Shown here: positions 45,401 through 54,025 of the stretch, piece after piece
Numbering within the stretch: position 1 is the first letter of the stretch
How the letters are laid out: every line of letters begins with the position of its first letter
Assembly (NCBI RefSeq): GCF_003335675.1
Contig: NZ_QPHL01000009.1
Location: 1-64,000, forward strand
From: Winogradskyella sp. KYW1333
GTDB taxonomy: Bacteria; Bacteroidota; Bacteroidia; Flavobacteriales; Flavobacteriaceae
Direction of reading: 5' to 3'
Length of the DNA: 64,000 nucleotides
Translations under genes and position numbers: made by a program
The notes under the pieces: model-generated
Seen by the model: the letters and a program-made list of their open reading frames with translations, nothing else
The model's database searches: none
Told to the model about the DNA's origin: nothing

Positions 45401-45426
45401 AGACTACCTTTTGGTGGTCTTTTTTA
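45401..45426 (+). terminator. Intrinsic terminator
   Basis: Stem AGACTACC / GGTGGTCT (one G-T) with TTTT loop, then a T-run. It would have ended the broken lipoprotein transcript. It directly abuts the stop of the converging 49-codon gene. Confidence 0.75.
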
Positions 45427-45576
45427 TTATAATGCATTCTTTGTAATAAAGGCACGCCAAGCTATAATTGCTAATTGAAATTTAGAGGCCTTGCTTAAGT
45501 CCAGTTGTTTTTTGCTGTATGAAGGCAGAATAGATTTATTTAGTTTGGCTAAGGTCTTGAAGAATATTTTTTTCAT
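45427..45576 (-). CDS. Small conserved flavobacterial protein (49 residues)
   Basis: MKKIFFKTLAKLNKSILPSY, then a LDLSKASKFQLAIIAWRAF segment and the end ITKNAL. I recognise this as a small protein seen in many Flavobacteriaceae, sometimes mislabelled SsrA-binding protein; its function is unknown. It is basic and amphipathic, with a conserved KFQLAIxxWRxxxTxxAL end. A TATTTTTG element lies upstream, and a 10-bp inverted repeat separates it from the ATG. Easily missed because of its length. Confidence 0.75.
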   Translation of the reverse strand: MKKIFFKTLAKLNKSILPSYSKKQLDLSKASKFQLAIIAWRAFITKNAL

Positions 45577-45579
45577 GAA

Positions 45580-45626
45580 TTTTAAAGCGAAGATTTAATA
45601 TTGTAATGCGCTTTAAAACAAAAATA
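45580..45626 (-). promoter_or_regulatory. Promoter and leader hairpin of the 49-codon gene
   Basis: On the minus strand TATTTTTG (45626-45619) is an exact -7 element. The arms TTTTAAAGCG / CGCTTTAAAA (45580-45589 and 45609-45618) form a perfect 10-bp inverted repeat with a 19-base loop. It would fold at the very start of the mRNA and end four bases before the ATG. Confidence 0.5.
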
Positions 45627-46168
45627 GTAAAACTTATTCTAGAACTAGGTTTTACTTTTTTTGATTGGTTGACTGGCTGAATTTTAAATTAGATCATTGA
45701 AAAAATAATATCTATGATCAGTTTGGCTAATGTCATCATAATTACTTTGGTTTAGAGGTTAATATTATGTGTTTTTGTTTGATTGAGTTCTCAATATATA
45801 TCCTCGATAAATAATTCTCCAAACAATTTGTTATAAATCTGCGAAGTTGAATTTACTTTTGTAAGTATATTAATTGATATAGTTATAAAATTATGATAAC
45901 TATCTACAAATAAGTTACTATATGTAATATTAAAATATATTTTATGTTTAAAAATGAAATAATTATAGGGGGTTTTTCGAGCTATTTTAAAAATCGTAGA
46001 GGCAATTGGTTTAAAAAAACGCAAAAAATACACATTTCGTTATTTTTTACAAAAGTTGATCTAGTAAATATCATTAAATAATTTACTTAACTTTTCTATT
46101 ACACCATCAAATTAAAAATTTAACATTAGGTCAATTTTATAAGATTATCTTTATAAAAAAATTAAAGA
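45627..46168. other. AT-rich intergenic region without recognisable genes
   Basis: About 540 bases of very AT-rich sequence with no open frame that looks like a protein on either strand and no RNA gene. The only candidate signal is TATCTTTA (46146-46153), an imperfect -7 element for the nuclease gene 16 bases later. Confidence 0.6.
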
Positions 46169-48130
46169 ATGAAAATATTAGTTAGCTCATTATTATTTTT
46201 TGTTTTTTGCACACTGAGTGCTCAAGTATTAGTGATAAATGAACTAGATTCTGATAATCCAAGTACAGATACAGCAGAATTTGTGGAAATAAAATCTCAG
46301 ACACCAAATTTTTCTACAGATGGTTATATTCTAGTTTTTTTTAATGGATCTACTAGTGGTAATGATTCTAGTTATTTAGTTATTGATCTTAATGGTTATA
46401 CAACCGACAACAATGGTTTGTTAGTCATCGGTAGTGCTGGTGTAGGACCATTCCCTCAGCTGTTAATATCAGAGAATCTAATTCAAAATGGTGCAGATGC
46501 CGTGGCTATTTACCAGGATTCACCAACCGCATTTCCAGAAGGTACTATGGCTAATATTACAAACTTGATTGATGTTTTAATTTATGATACTAGTGATCCA
46601 GATGATCTTGGTTTGATTGATATTTTTAATGATGACCCAAATTTTGCTTCTATTACTCAAATAAATGAAGGCTCGAGCGGAAGTGCTAATTCCATTCAAA
46701 GAAATAATGATGGGTCTTATTTTACTGCAACTCCCACACCAAGGAGATTAAATGATGGTTCAGGTAACCCCATTAATCCTATAACTATTTCTGTGAGTGA
46801 TATTCAAATTGATGAAGGTGCTTCCTTGGAGATAACCTTCACAAGTGAAGTTAATGTTACCTCAGACTTAAACTTTGATATAACATTAAATAATTTTGGA
46901 TTTAATACTTCAGATTATGCAGGAAGCACTAGTTTGACTATTGCCAACGGACAGAATTCAATAAGTACTACAATTTTATTAGTTGATGATACAGATGATG
47001 AAGGTGATGAAGTATTAGAAATCAGTTTTATTAATTTAATTGAACCAATTGTTCCATTCAATAATAAAGTAGAGGTTAGGGTAGTGGATAATGATTTTAC
47101 CATGGCGCCTTGGGGAACACCCGTAAATCCGACTTTTGGACAGGTTACAAGTACTCAGCCTACAGGATATTATAACTCTTTAGATGGTTTGTCTGGTGTG
47201 GCCTTACGTCAAGCACTTCAAAATATAATCGCTAATCCTAGTGTAGTGAGAGCCCAAACATATGCAGATGTTTTTGATATTTTGAAGGAGGCAGATCAAA
47301 ATCCAGAAAATAGTAATCAGGTTTGGTTGGTTTATTCAGAAGAAGGAAGGGCAAAATTAGATTTACAAACGACAAGTTCAAATGCAGGTAAATGGAATAG
47401 GGAACATACTTTTCCTAGATCTCTAGGCGGTTTTAATAATATTGAAGATGATGAAATTGCTGATGGCATCAATATTTTTTGGGAGACTAAAGCGGATTCT
47501 TTGCGCCATGCAAATTCTGACGCACATGCATTAAGGGCAGCCGATGCTGCTGAAAACAGTTCTAGAGGGAATCAGCATTATGGACAATATATTGGACCTT
47601 CAGGCACACTTGGTAGTTTCCGTGGTGATGTGGCAAGGGGTGTACTTTATTTAGAGATACGGTATAATGGTTTAGAAGTTGTAAATGGTTTTCCAAGTGC
47701 AGTTGGTCAGATAGGTGATTTAGACACCTTATTAGATTGGCATAGAAATGACCCGCCAGACGATTATGAAATGAATAGAAATAATTTGGTATATAATTGG
47801 CAATACAATAGAAATCCATTTATTGACCAGCCAGAATTGGTTGAGTATATTTGGGGTAATAATGTTGGGGAAAATTGGGATCAAACTTTGTCAATTGAAG
47901 AGATAGTTTCTAATGATTTGACAATCTACCCAAATCCATCAAATGGACACTTTCAAATCAAAGGATTAAATAAAGAGACGCAAATAGATCTTTATACAAT
48001 TGATGGCAAGTTACTTAGTGAATATTATTGTACAGGTAATTATGTCGATCTAAACGTTTCGTCAGGTATTTATATTATTAAATTGAAGCAGGGTAATCGG
48101 ATATATACCAAAAAACTAATAATTAACTAG
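46169..48130 (+). CDS. Secreted endonuclease I with lamin-tail-like domain and T9SS type A tail
   Basis: 653 residues. Signal peptide (CTLSA, then Gln). Residues of about 20-200 resemble an extracellular lamin-tail domain (VINELDSDNPSTDTAEFVEI). A Calx-beta-like stretch follows (about 210-310). The endonuclease I domain (about 320-580) has NREHTFPRSLGG, RHANSDAHALRAADAAENSSRG (DHNMRP-type metal/catalytic region) and GDVARGVLYLEIRYNG. The last 75 residues are a T9SS type A sorting domain (LTIYPNPSNGHFQIKG ... GIYIIKLKQGNRIYTKKLII). An exported DNase for nutrient phosphate or eDNA is likely. Confidence 0.9.
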   Translation: MKILVSSLLFFVFCTLSAQVLVINELDSDNPSTDTAEFVEIKSQTPNFSTDGYILVFFNGSTSGNDSSYLVIDLNGYTTDNNGLLVIGSAGVGPFPQLLISENLIQNGADAVAIYQDSPTAFPEGTMANITNLIDVLIYDTSDPDDLGLIDIFNDDPNFASITQINEGSSGSANSIQRNNDGSYFTATPTPRRLNDGSGNPINPITISVSDIQIDEGASLEITFTSEVNVTSDLNFDITLNNFGFNTSDYAGSTSLTIANGQNSISTTILLVDDTDDEGDEVLEISFINLIEPIVPFNNKVEVRVVDNDFTMAPWGTPVNPTFGQVTSTQPTGYYNSLDGLSGVALRQALQNIIANPSVVRAQTYADVFDILKEADQNPENSNQVWLVYSEEGRAKLDLQTTSSNAGKWNREHTFPRSLGGFNNIEDDEIADGINIFWETKADSLRHANSDAHALRAADAAENSSRGNQHYGQYIGPSGTLGSFRGDVARGVLYLEIRYNGLEVVNGFPSAVGQIGDLDTLLDWHRNDPPDDYEMNRNNLVYNWQYNRNPFIDQPELVEYIWGNNVGENWDQTLSIEEIVSNDLTIYPNPSNGHFQIKGLNKETQIDLYTIDGKLLSEYYCTGNYVDLNVSSGIYIIKLKQGNRIYTKKLIIN

Positions 48131-48137
48131 AATATTT

Positions 48138-48178
48138 AAAAAGCCAATTTCTATAAATTAAGTTTGGCTTTTCCTTTA
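48138..48178 (+). terminator. Intrinsic terminator after the nuclease gene
   Basis: Stem AAAAGCCAA / TTGGCTTTT with a 16-base loop, followed by a T-rich tail. Confidence 0.7.
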
Positions 48179-48294
48179 TTTTATTGATGGTTCTTGTAAT
48201 TTTTTGGCCTTACAATTAGTTTGTTTCCAATAATTCTATATTTAATAGCAACTATCTTTATAAAAACTAATTAATAGTTATTTAACGAAATATT

Positions 48295-48332
48295 TAGTTT
48301 TGTGATAGAATGAATTACAAATGTTATCTTCG
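48295..48332 (+). promoter_or_regulatory. Promoter region of the Na/Ca antiporter gene
   Basis: TAGTTTTG (48295-48302) is an exact -7 match. Alternatively TTG at 48300-48302 pairs with TATCTTCG (48325-48332) over 22 bases. I cannot tell which is used. Confidence 0.45.
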
Positions 48333-48372
48333 CAAATCCATAGAATAGAGGGTTAAATAATTAATGAATTAA

Positions 48373-49323
48373 ATGAGTATTTTCCTTGTTATTGCAGGAC
48401 TTGCGTTGTTGGTTGTAGGTGGAGATTTTTTAGTTAGAGCATCCGTTGGTCTTTCATTTAAACTTAGAATATCAAAACTTGTAATCGGAATGACGGTTGT
48501 TTCGTTTGCGACCTCCGCTCCTGAACTCTTAGTAAGTTTACAGGCTGCCTTTGATGGAATTTCAGATATTTCACTTGGTAATGTGATTGGTTCTAATATT
48601 GCTAATATTGGTCTTGTTTTGGGTATTACTGCGATAATTTCACCATTGTCAGTTGATAGAGATTTCTATCGGTATAATTGGCCCATGATGATGGTAGTGT
48701 CCTTTGCACTCTATTTCTTTTTAAAAGATGATAATGTACTAACTACATTAGAAGGATTATTGTTGTTTGTAGCCTTAATTGTATTCTTGTATATTCTGAT
48801 AAGGAGCTCTACAAAGTCCGCAAATATTGAATTAGAAGAGGTAGATGATGCATTGGCGGAAGTTTCTAATTTTAAAATTATTATTTGGTTGCTTATTGGA
48901 TCTACAGGATTATTTTATGGTTCTGAGTGGCTGGTTAAAGGTGCAATACAGTTGGCGGAAGCAGTTGGTATCAGTGATTATGCTATATCGGTTACTGTAA
49001 TAGCTATTGGTACAAGTGTACCAGAATTGGCAGCCTCTGTTATAGCTGCGCTTAAAAATGAAAAGGCCATATCATTGGGTAATTTAATTGGCTCAAATAT
49101 TTTCAATATAGCATCTGTTTTAGGGCTGACAGCAATTATTAAACCTATAACAGTAAATCCAGATACACCAGAAATACTCTCAACCAATATTTTTTGGATG
49201 ATTGGATTCGCGTTTATTCTGGTTCCACTCATATTAATTCCTGAACGTTATCAAATAGGAAGGCTTAAAGGAATTCTTATCTTTGGTGCTTACCTTCTGT
49301 TTATTTTCTTAGCACTAAAATAA
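48373..49323 (+). CDS. Calcium/sodium antiporter (CaCA family, YrbG-like)
   Basis: 316 residues, about ten transmembrane helices in two inverted halves. Each half carries the alpha-repeat: TSAPELLVSLQAA with GNVIGSNIANIGLVLG (about 45-85), and GTSVPELAASVIAA with GNLIGSNIFNIASVLG (about 215-255). These hold the cation-binding acidic and Asn residues. It exchanges Na+ or H+ for Ca2+ across the inner membrane. Single gene, ended by a hairpin shared with the glutamine synthetase. Confidence 0.93.
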   Translation: MSIFLVIAGLALLVVGGDFLVRASVGLSFKLRISKLVIGMTVVSFATSAPELLVSLQAAFDGISDISLGNVIGSNIANIGLVLGITAIISPLSVDRDFYRYNWPMMMVVSFALYFFLKDDNVLTTLEGLLLFVALIVFLYILIRSSTKSANIELEEVDDALAEVSNFKIIIWLLIGSTGLFYGSEWLVKGAIQLAEAVGISDYAISVTVIAIGTSVPELAASVIAALKNEKAISLGNLIGSNIFNIASVLGLTAIIKPITVNPDTPEILSTNIFWMIGFAFILVPLILIPERYQIGRLKGILIFGAYLLFIFLALK

Positions 49324-49350
49324 AAAAGCCCGCAGTTGCGGACTTTTAAT
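49324..49350. terminator. Terminator between converging antiporter and glutamine synthetase genes
   Basis: Stem AAAAGCCCGCA / TGCGGACTTTT with one mismatch, flanked by A and T runs. Confidence 0.7.
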
Positions 49351-49372
49351 TGTTTGTTGATAGTGTATACAT

Positions 49373-50389
49373 CTATATATCTGCACTTTTTACAGTTTTT
49401 ATAATCCTACCTGCTACTTTGTATGGGTCAGCATTAGAAGCTGGTCTTCTGTCTTCTAACCATCCTTTCCATCCTTTTTCAACAGTAATGATAGGGATAC
49501 GAATTGAAGCACCTCTGTCGGAAACACCAAAACTAAATTCGTCGATAGCTTGAGTTTCGTGTTCACCTGTTAAACGTTGGTCGTTGTCCTCACCGTAAAC
49601 AGCAATATGTTCTTCAACCACCGGTCTAAATGCTTCACATATTTTCTCGTAAGTTTCTTTACTACCGCAAGTTCTTAAAACAGAATTTGAGAAGTTAGCG
49701 TGCATACCAGAACCATTCCAATCCATCTCTTTACCTAATGGTTTTGGATGATATTCAATATACCAACCATATTCTTCAGTTAAACGATCTAACAGATAGC
49801 GAGCAACCCAAATTTCGTCACCAGCTTTTTTTGCTCCTTTAGCAAATAATTGGAATTCCCATTGGCCTAAAGCAACTTCTTGATTTATTCCTTCAAAATT
49901 CAATCCTGCTTCAATACAATAATCAGCATGACGTTCAACTAATTCTCTACCATGAGTATTTCTACCACCTACAGAACAATAGTACATTCCTTGAGGTGCT
50001 GGATAGCCGCCTACAGGGAAACCTATAGGTAACTGTGTTTTGCGATCCATAATAAAGTACTCTTGCTCAAAACCAAACCAGAAATCGTTATCATCATCAT
50101 CAATTGTAGCTCTACCATTTGATTCATGTGGTGTTCCATCTGCATTTAAAACTTCCGTCATTACTAAATAACCATCTTTTCTTTGTGGATCAGGATATAT
50201 AGCAACCGGTTTTAATAAACAATCAGAAGATCCACCTTCCGCTTGTCTTGTTGAAGAACCATCAAATGACCATAAAGGACAATCTTCTAATTTTCCACTA
50301 AAATTTTCTTCAACTTTAGTTTTACTTCTCATGTTTTGAGTTGGACTATAACCATCTAGCCATATGTACTCCAATTTAGATTTACTCAT
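49373..50389 (-). CDS. Type II (eukaryote-like) glutamine synthetase
   Basis: 338 residues from MSKSKLEYIWLDGY. Makes glutamine from glutamate, ammonia and ATP. The beta-grasp domain holds PLWSFDGSSTRQAEGGSSD. The catalytic domain has FGFEQEYF, GINQEVALGQWEFQ, NGSGMHANFS, GEHETQAI and DRGASIRIP, the GSII versions of the metal, Glu-flap and ATP motifs. An upstream TTG in frame lies on the likely -7 region (AATATTTG) and is rejected as the start. There is no adenylylation-loop signature. Divergent from the type III enzyme. Confidence 0.93.
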   Translation of the reverse strand: MSKSKLEYIWLDGYSPTQNMRSKTKVEENFSGKLEDCPLWSFDGSSTRQAEGGSSDCLLKPVAIYPDPQRKDGYLVMTEVLNADGTPHESNGRATIDDDDNDFWFGFEQEYFIMDRKTQLPIGFPVGGYPAPQGMYYCSVGGRNTHGRELVERHADYCIEAGLNFEGINQEVALGQWEFQLFAKGAKKAGDEIWVARYLLDRLTEEYGWYIEYHPKPLGKEMDWNGSGMHANFSNSVLRTCGSKETYEKICEAFRPVVEEHIAVYGEDNDQRLTGEHETQAIDEFSFGVSDRGASIRIPIITVEKGWKGWLEDRRPASNADPYKVAGRIIKTVKSADI

Positions 50390-50490
50390 CATTAAACTAT
50401 TTATAATTTGACGATGCAAATATTATTATTTTTTTTATTTAGTCAAAAAAAATAGGGTGTTTTAGATCAAATATTATTAATAATTGTTGA

Positions 50491-50545
50491 TAACCCTATT
50501 TTTTTAAGGGTTAGTGTGGTAAAAATTATAATATTCTTATTTTTG
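50491..50545. promoter_or_regulatory. Inverted repeat and promoter between the two glutamine synthetase genes
   Basis: TAACCCT / AGGGTTA (50491-50497 and 50507-50513) is a perfect 7-bp inverted repeat with a 9-base A/T spacer. TATTTTTG (50538-50545) is an exact -7 element 18 bases before the type III start. The repeat is about 35 bases upstream of it and may be an operator for nitrogen control (inference). Confidence 0.45.
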
Positions 50546-50563
50546 ACCTAAAATATTATCAAA

Positions 50564-52750
50564 ATGTCAACACTAAGATTTTACGCTTTAAAGGAATCTC
50601 TAAAAAGAACGCCATTAACCATAAATGAAGATTACAGAAGATCTGAAATTTTTGGTTCAAATGTGTTTAATGAAACAGCAATGCGTCAGTATTTAAGTAA
50701 ACATGCATTGAACGGAATATTACAAGCTGTTGAAAAGGGTGCTAAAATAGATAGGGTTACTGCAGAGCATATTTCTACCGGCATGAAAGAATGGGCCATT
50801 TCAAAAGGCGCAACCCATTATACCCATTGGTTCCAGCCATTGACAGGTGCGACTGCTGAAAAGCATGATGCTTTTTTTGAAACAATTGAGGGTGGATTAG
50901 CTATTGAACGATTTGATGGTAGTCAATTAGTGCAGCAAGAACCAGATGCATCAAGTTTCCCTCATGGTGGTATCAGAAATACTTTTGAAGCTAGGGGTTA
51001 TACTGCATGGGATCCAACATCGCCAGCTTTTATCTATGGCACAACTTTATGTATTCCTACGGTGTTTGTTGCATATACAGGTGAAGCCTTAGACTATAAA
51101 ACACCATTGCTAAGGGCGCTACAATCTGTTGATAGTGCTGCAACTGCTGTATGTAAATATTTTGATAAGAATGTAAGAAAGGTTAGTGCTTCATTGGGTT
51201 GGGAGCAAGAATATTTTTTAATTGATAATGCATTGGCAGCATCACGTCCAGATATTGTATTAACCGGTAGAACATTACTTGGGCATTCACCTGCCAAGGG
51301 TCAACAGTTAGATGATCATTATTTTGGTACCATACCAGCACGAGCAATGGCTTTTATGAGAGATTTAGAGCATGAGTGCATGCTATTAGGTATTCCTGCA
51401 AAAACAAGGCATAATGAAGTAGCTCCAAATCAATTTGAATTGGCTCCAATTTACGAGGAAGCAAATTTAGCTGTAGACCACAATTCCTTGTTAATGGATA
51501 TAATGCAAAAAGTGGCAAAGCGCCACAATTTTCTTGTATTAATGCACGAAAAACCTTTTGCAGGAGTAAATGGGTCAGGTAAACATAATAATTGGAGTTT
51601 AAGTACTGATACTGGCGTTAACCTTTTATCTCCAGGAAAAACACCAATGAGTAATCTTCAGTTTTTAACCTTTTTTATTAGTACCATAAAGGCAGTTTTA
51701 GCGTATGAGGAATTGCTTAGGGCTGCTATCGCATCTGCAAGTAACGATCATAGATTAGGTGCTAACGAGGCACCACCAGCAATTATATCTGTTTTTATTG
51801 GTGAACAATTAACAAATGTATTGCAAGAACTTGAGTCAGTGACCAAGGGAAAATTATCTCCAAAAGAAAAGACGGATTTAAAACTGAATGTTGTAGGCAA
51901 AATCCCTGAAATATTATTAGATAATACTGACAGAAATAGAACATCACCCTTCGCTTTTACTGGAAATAAATTTGAGTTTAGGGCTGTGGGCTCTTCTGCA
52001 AATTGTGCTAACCCTATGATAGTTTTAAACTCTATTGTAGCCAAGCAGCTTATTGATTTTAAGATCGAGGTAGATGATTTGATAGATAAAAAGTCTATGA
52101 AAAAGGATGATGCAATATTCAATGTGTTACGAGAATATATCAAGGACTCTAAGACTATTTTGTTTGAAGGGAACGGATATAGTAATGCGTGGGAAAAAGA
52201 GGCCAAAAAAAGAGGTTTGAGTAACAATAAAACAACTCCAGAAGCCTTAAAGATTAAGATTGCAAAATCATCAATAGATCTTTTTGAAAATCTCAGTGTT
52301 ATGAATAAAATAGAATCTGAAGCTCGTTATGAAATAGAAATAGAGGAATACATTTTAAGAATTCAGATTGAAAGTAGAGTTCTTGGTGATATTGCTAGGA
52401 ATCACGTTGTGCCTACCGCTGTTCGTTATCAAAATATATTAATTGAAAATGTTACTGGGCTAAAGAATATTTATGGTGATAAATTTAAAAGTCTTGCTCA
52501 AGAACAATTGACATTAATTGAGGAAATATCAGGTCATATTGAAGCTATAAATTCATTGGTTACTGACATGATTGAAGCTCGTAAATTATATAATAAACAG
52601 ATTGACGTCAATAAAAAAGCCAAAGGGTATTGTGAGAAGGTAAAACCATTCTTTGAAAAAATACGTTACCATAGTGATAAATTAGAGTTGATGATTGACG
52701 ATGAGTTATGGCCTTTAACTAAGTATAGAGAGCTTTTGTTTATAAATTAA
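50564..52750 (+). CDS. glnN: Type III glutamine synthetase
   Basis: 728 residues, the usual size of GSIII, a dodecameric enzyme frequent in Bacteroidota and cyanobacteria. Motifs: THWFQPLTGATAEKHDAFFE (about 86-105), WEQEYFLID (about 213-221), ETRHNEVAPNQFELAPIYEE-like stretch (here KTRHNEVAPNQFELAPIYEE, about 281-300), NGSGKHNNWS, NDHRLGANEAPPA and NRTSPFAFTGNKFEFRA. Long C-terminal helical region. Starts at MSTLRFYALKESL just after its promoter. Confidence 0.96.
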   Translation: MSTLRFYALKESLKRTPLTINEDYRRSEIFGSNVFNETAMRQYLSKHALNGILQAVEKGAKIDRVTAEHISTGMKEWAISKGATHYTHWFQPLTGATAEKHDAFFETIEGGLAIERFDGSQLVQQEPDASSFPHGGIRNTFEARGYTAWDPTSPAFIYGTTLCIPTVFVAYTGEALDYKTPLLRALQSVDSAATAVCKYFDKNVRKVSASLGWEQEYFLIDNALAASRPDIVLTGRTLLGHSPAKGQQLDDHYFGTIPARAMAFMRDLEHECMLLGIPAKTRHNEVAPNQFELAPIYEEANLAVDHNSLLMDIMQKVAKRHNFLVLMHEKPFAGVNGSGKHNNWSLSTDTGVNLLSPGKTPMSNLQFLTFFISTIKAVLAYEELLRAAIASASNDHRLGANEAPPAIISVFIGEQLTNVLQELESVTKGKLSPKEKTDLKLNVVGKIPEILLDNTDRNRTSPFAFTGNKFEFRAVGSSANCANPMIVLNSIVAKQLIDFKIEVDDLIDKKSMKKDDAIFNVLREYIKDSKTILFEGNGYSNAWEKEAKKRGLSNNKTTPEALKIKIAKSSIDLFENLSVMNKIESEARYEIEIEEYILRIQIESRVLGDIARNHVVPTAVRYQNILIENVTGLKNIYGDKFKSLAQEQLTLIEEISGHIEAINSLVTDMIEARKLYNKQIDVNKKAKGYCEKVKPFFEKIRYHSDKLELMIDDELWPLTKYRELLFIN

Positions 52751-52903
52751 TTAATTGTTTTGAACAGAAATAGTCCTGTTTGATTGGGTTTTCACTCTAT
52801 TTTGTAGGTAACTCATCGTATATTTTTGTAATAGTTGTGTCATTTTTATGTCGTTTATCGATTTCAAAGGCTAATAATCGAAAAGGTAGTCATTTATCAA
52901 TAA

Positions 52904-52950
52904 AAAACTGATTCCTATCAGTTTTGACGACAGAATATTTAGTAAGTTTG
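52904..52950 (+). promoter_or_regulatory. Promoter with Fnr-like palindrome for the 45-codon gene
   Basis: AAAACTGAT / ATCAGTTTT (52904-52912 and 52917-52925), a perfect 9-bp inverted repeat with spacer TCCT and core TGATTCCTATCA (52909-52920). It overlaps TTG (52924-52926), and TAAGTTTG (52943-52950) is an exact -7 element. The palindrome centre is 32 bases upstream of the -7 centre, the same distance as at 19927-19969. Confidence 0.6.
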
Positions 52951-52978
52951 TAGTGCTATTAATCAATACTTATTAAAT

Positions 52979-53116
52979 ATGAAGAAGTTATTCTTAAGCG
53001 TAGCTATACTAGTTGGTGCAACCTTAATACTTTCTCAAGATAACTCTGGAGATTTGAATGACATCACAAATGAAGATGTTGTAAATACACAGACTAAGCT
53101 ACAGGCTGAATCTTAA
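52979..53116 (+). CDS. Small secreted peptide (45 residues)
   Basis: MKKLFLSVAILVGATLILSQ is a clean signal peptide; the mature 25 residues (DNSGDLNDITNEDVVNTQTK plus LQAES) are acidic and polar. No family recognised, but short secreted peptides with this layout are frequent in Flavobacteriaceae. Its strong promoter with an Fnr-like palindrome and its own terminator argue that it is a real, regulated gene despite its length. Confidence 0.65.
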   Translation: MKKLFLSVAILVGATLILSQDNSGDLNDITNEDVVNTQTKLQAES

Positions 53117-53158
53117 AAATTTAAAAAGACAATAAAGTTTACTTAGTCTTATTTAGAT

Positions 53159-53197
53159 AAAAAAAGATAAAATCAATACTTGGTTTTATCTTTTTTT
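53159..53197. terminator. Intrinsic terminator after the 45-codon gene
   Basis: 14-bp arms AAAAAAAGATAAAA / TTTTATCTTTTTTT around an 11-base loop. Confidence 0.85.
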
Positions 53198-53303
53198 ATG
53201 CCCTGTGATTAAGAATATTCTGTTAATTTGAAGATTATTTTTCTATATTGCGTCAGTCCTAAGCCTCTCCTTAACCAACAGTATAATTAATCAATGAAGA
53301 ACT

Positions 53304-53981
53304 ATGAATACCAAATTTAGACTACTTTTTTTTAGTATTTTATTTTCTGTATTAAGTATCAATTCCATTTTAGGACAAGAAGACGAAGAACAATCCTCTG
53401 ACGACCAAAAAGAATTCCAAAAATTAGATTTTTACAATTTAAGAGGAACTAATGTCGTTGATGTAGGTATTGGAGGTTCAACGCTTTTTGGTGATTATGA
53501 AGATACTTCTATTGGGTTCTATTATAGAGCTGGCTATAAACGCGCACTTTCACCCTCTATATTTGCAGGAATAACTGCAAATGGATTTAATTTTTCTTAT
53601 AACGATATAGATCAGAGTTTACTTTCTGTGGATTTTAACTTAGAGTATTTATTTATACCAAATGAAATGTTTACGCCTTTAATTTATGGTGGTTTTGGTA
53701 TGAGTATGGATTCCGAAACCGATGTCAGTGCGATGAAAGCTCAAGTTGGATTTGGTTTTGAAGCACTAATTGTTGAAAAATTAGGTTTTAAAATTTTCTA
53801 TGAATATAATTACGGTTTTGATGACGATACAGAGGTATTAGTGTTTGATGGTAAAAATGATAAATTTATGCGTTTGGGTATTGGAGTCAATTATTATTTT
53901 GGTGGTACGAATCAAAAAGAGAAGATTCAAAAAGAGGTGAAAACAATAAAGAATTCAAACCCAATTATACGAGATAATTAA
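53304..53981 (+). CDS. Outer-membrane beta-barrel protein
   Basis: 225 residues with signal peptide (SINSILG, then Gln), a short acidic linker (EDEEQSSDDQKEFQK) and an eight-strand-like barrel: FYNLRGTNVVDVGIGGSTLF, IGFYYRAGYKRAL, and the closing strand FMRLGIGVNYYFGG. A short basic tail follows the barrel (KEKIQKEVKTIKNSN). It resembles curli-associated/OmpW-like barrels of Bacteroidota but I cannot assign a role. Single gene upstream of purM. Confidence 0.75.
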   Translation: MNTKFRLLFFSILFSVLSINSILGQEDEEQSSDDQKEFQKLDFYNLRGTNVVDVGIGGSTLFGDYEDTSIGFYYRAGYKRALSPSIFAGITANGFNFSYNDIDQSLLSVDFNLEYLFIPNEMFTPLIYGGFGMSMDSETDVSAMKAQVGFGFEALIVEKLGFKIFYEYNYGFDDDTEVLVFDGKNDKFMRLGIGVNYYFGGTNQKEKIQKEVKTIKNSNPIIRDN

Positions 53982-53991
53982 TATCTATTAT

Positions 53992-53999
53992 TACTTTTG
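53992..53999 (+). promoter_or_regulatory. -7 element of purM
   Basis: TACTTTTG, exact TAnnTTTG match, 26 bases before the purM ATG; no clear TTG upstream. Confidence 0.55.
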
Positions 54000-54025
54000 C
54001 ATAACCTTAAACTTTTTATTTCTTC

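Noticed and set aside
45346-45402. 18-codon plus-strand frame just before a terminator (MNQYKYRAIAIDQIEFLK)
   Set aside because: It reads like a peptide or a gene tail, but there is no promoter, no family match and no way to support it from sequence alone.
50390-50419. TTG start for the type II glutamine synthetase
   Set aside because: It falls on the likely -7 promoter region, and the conserved N-terminus begins at the following ATG.
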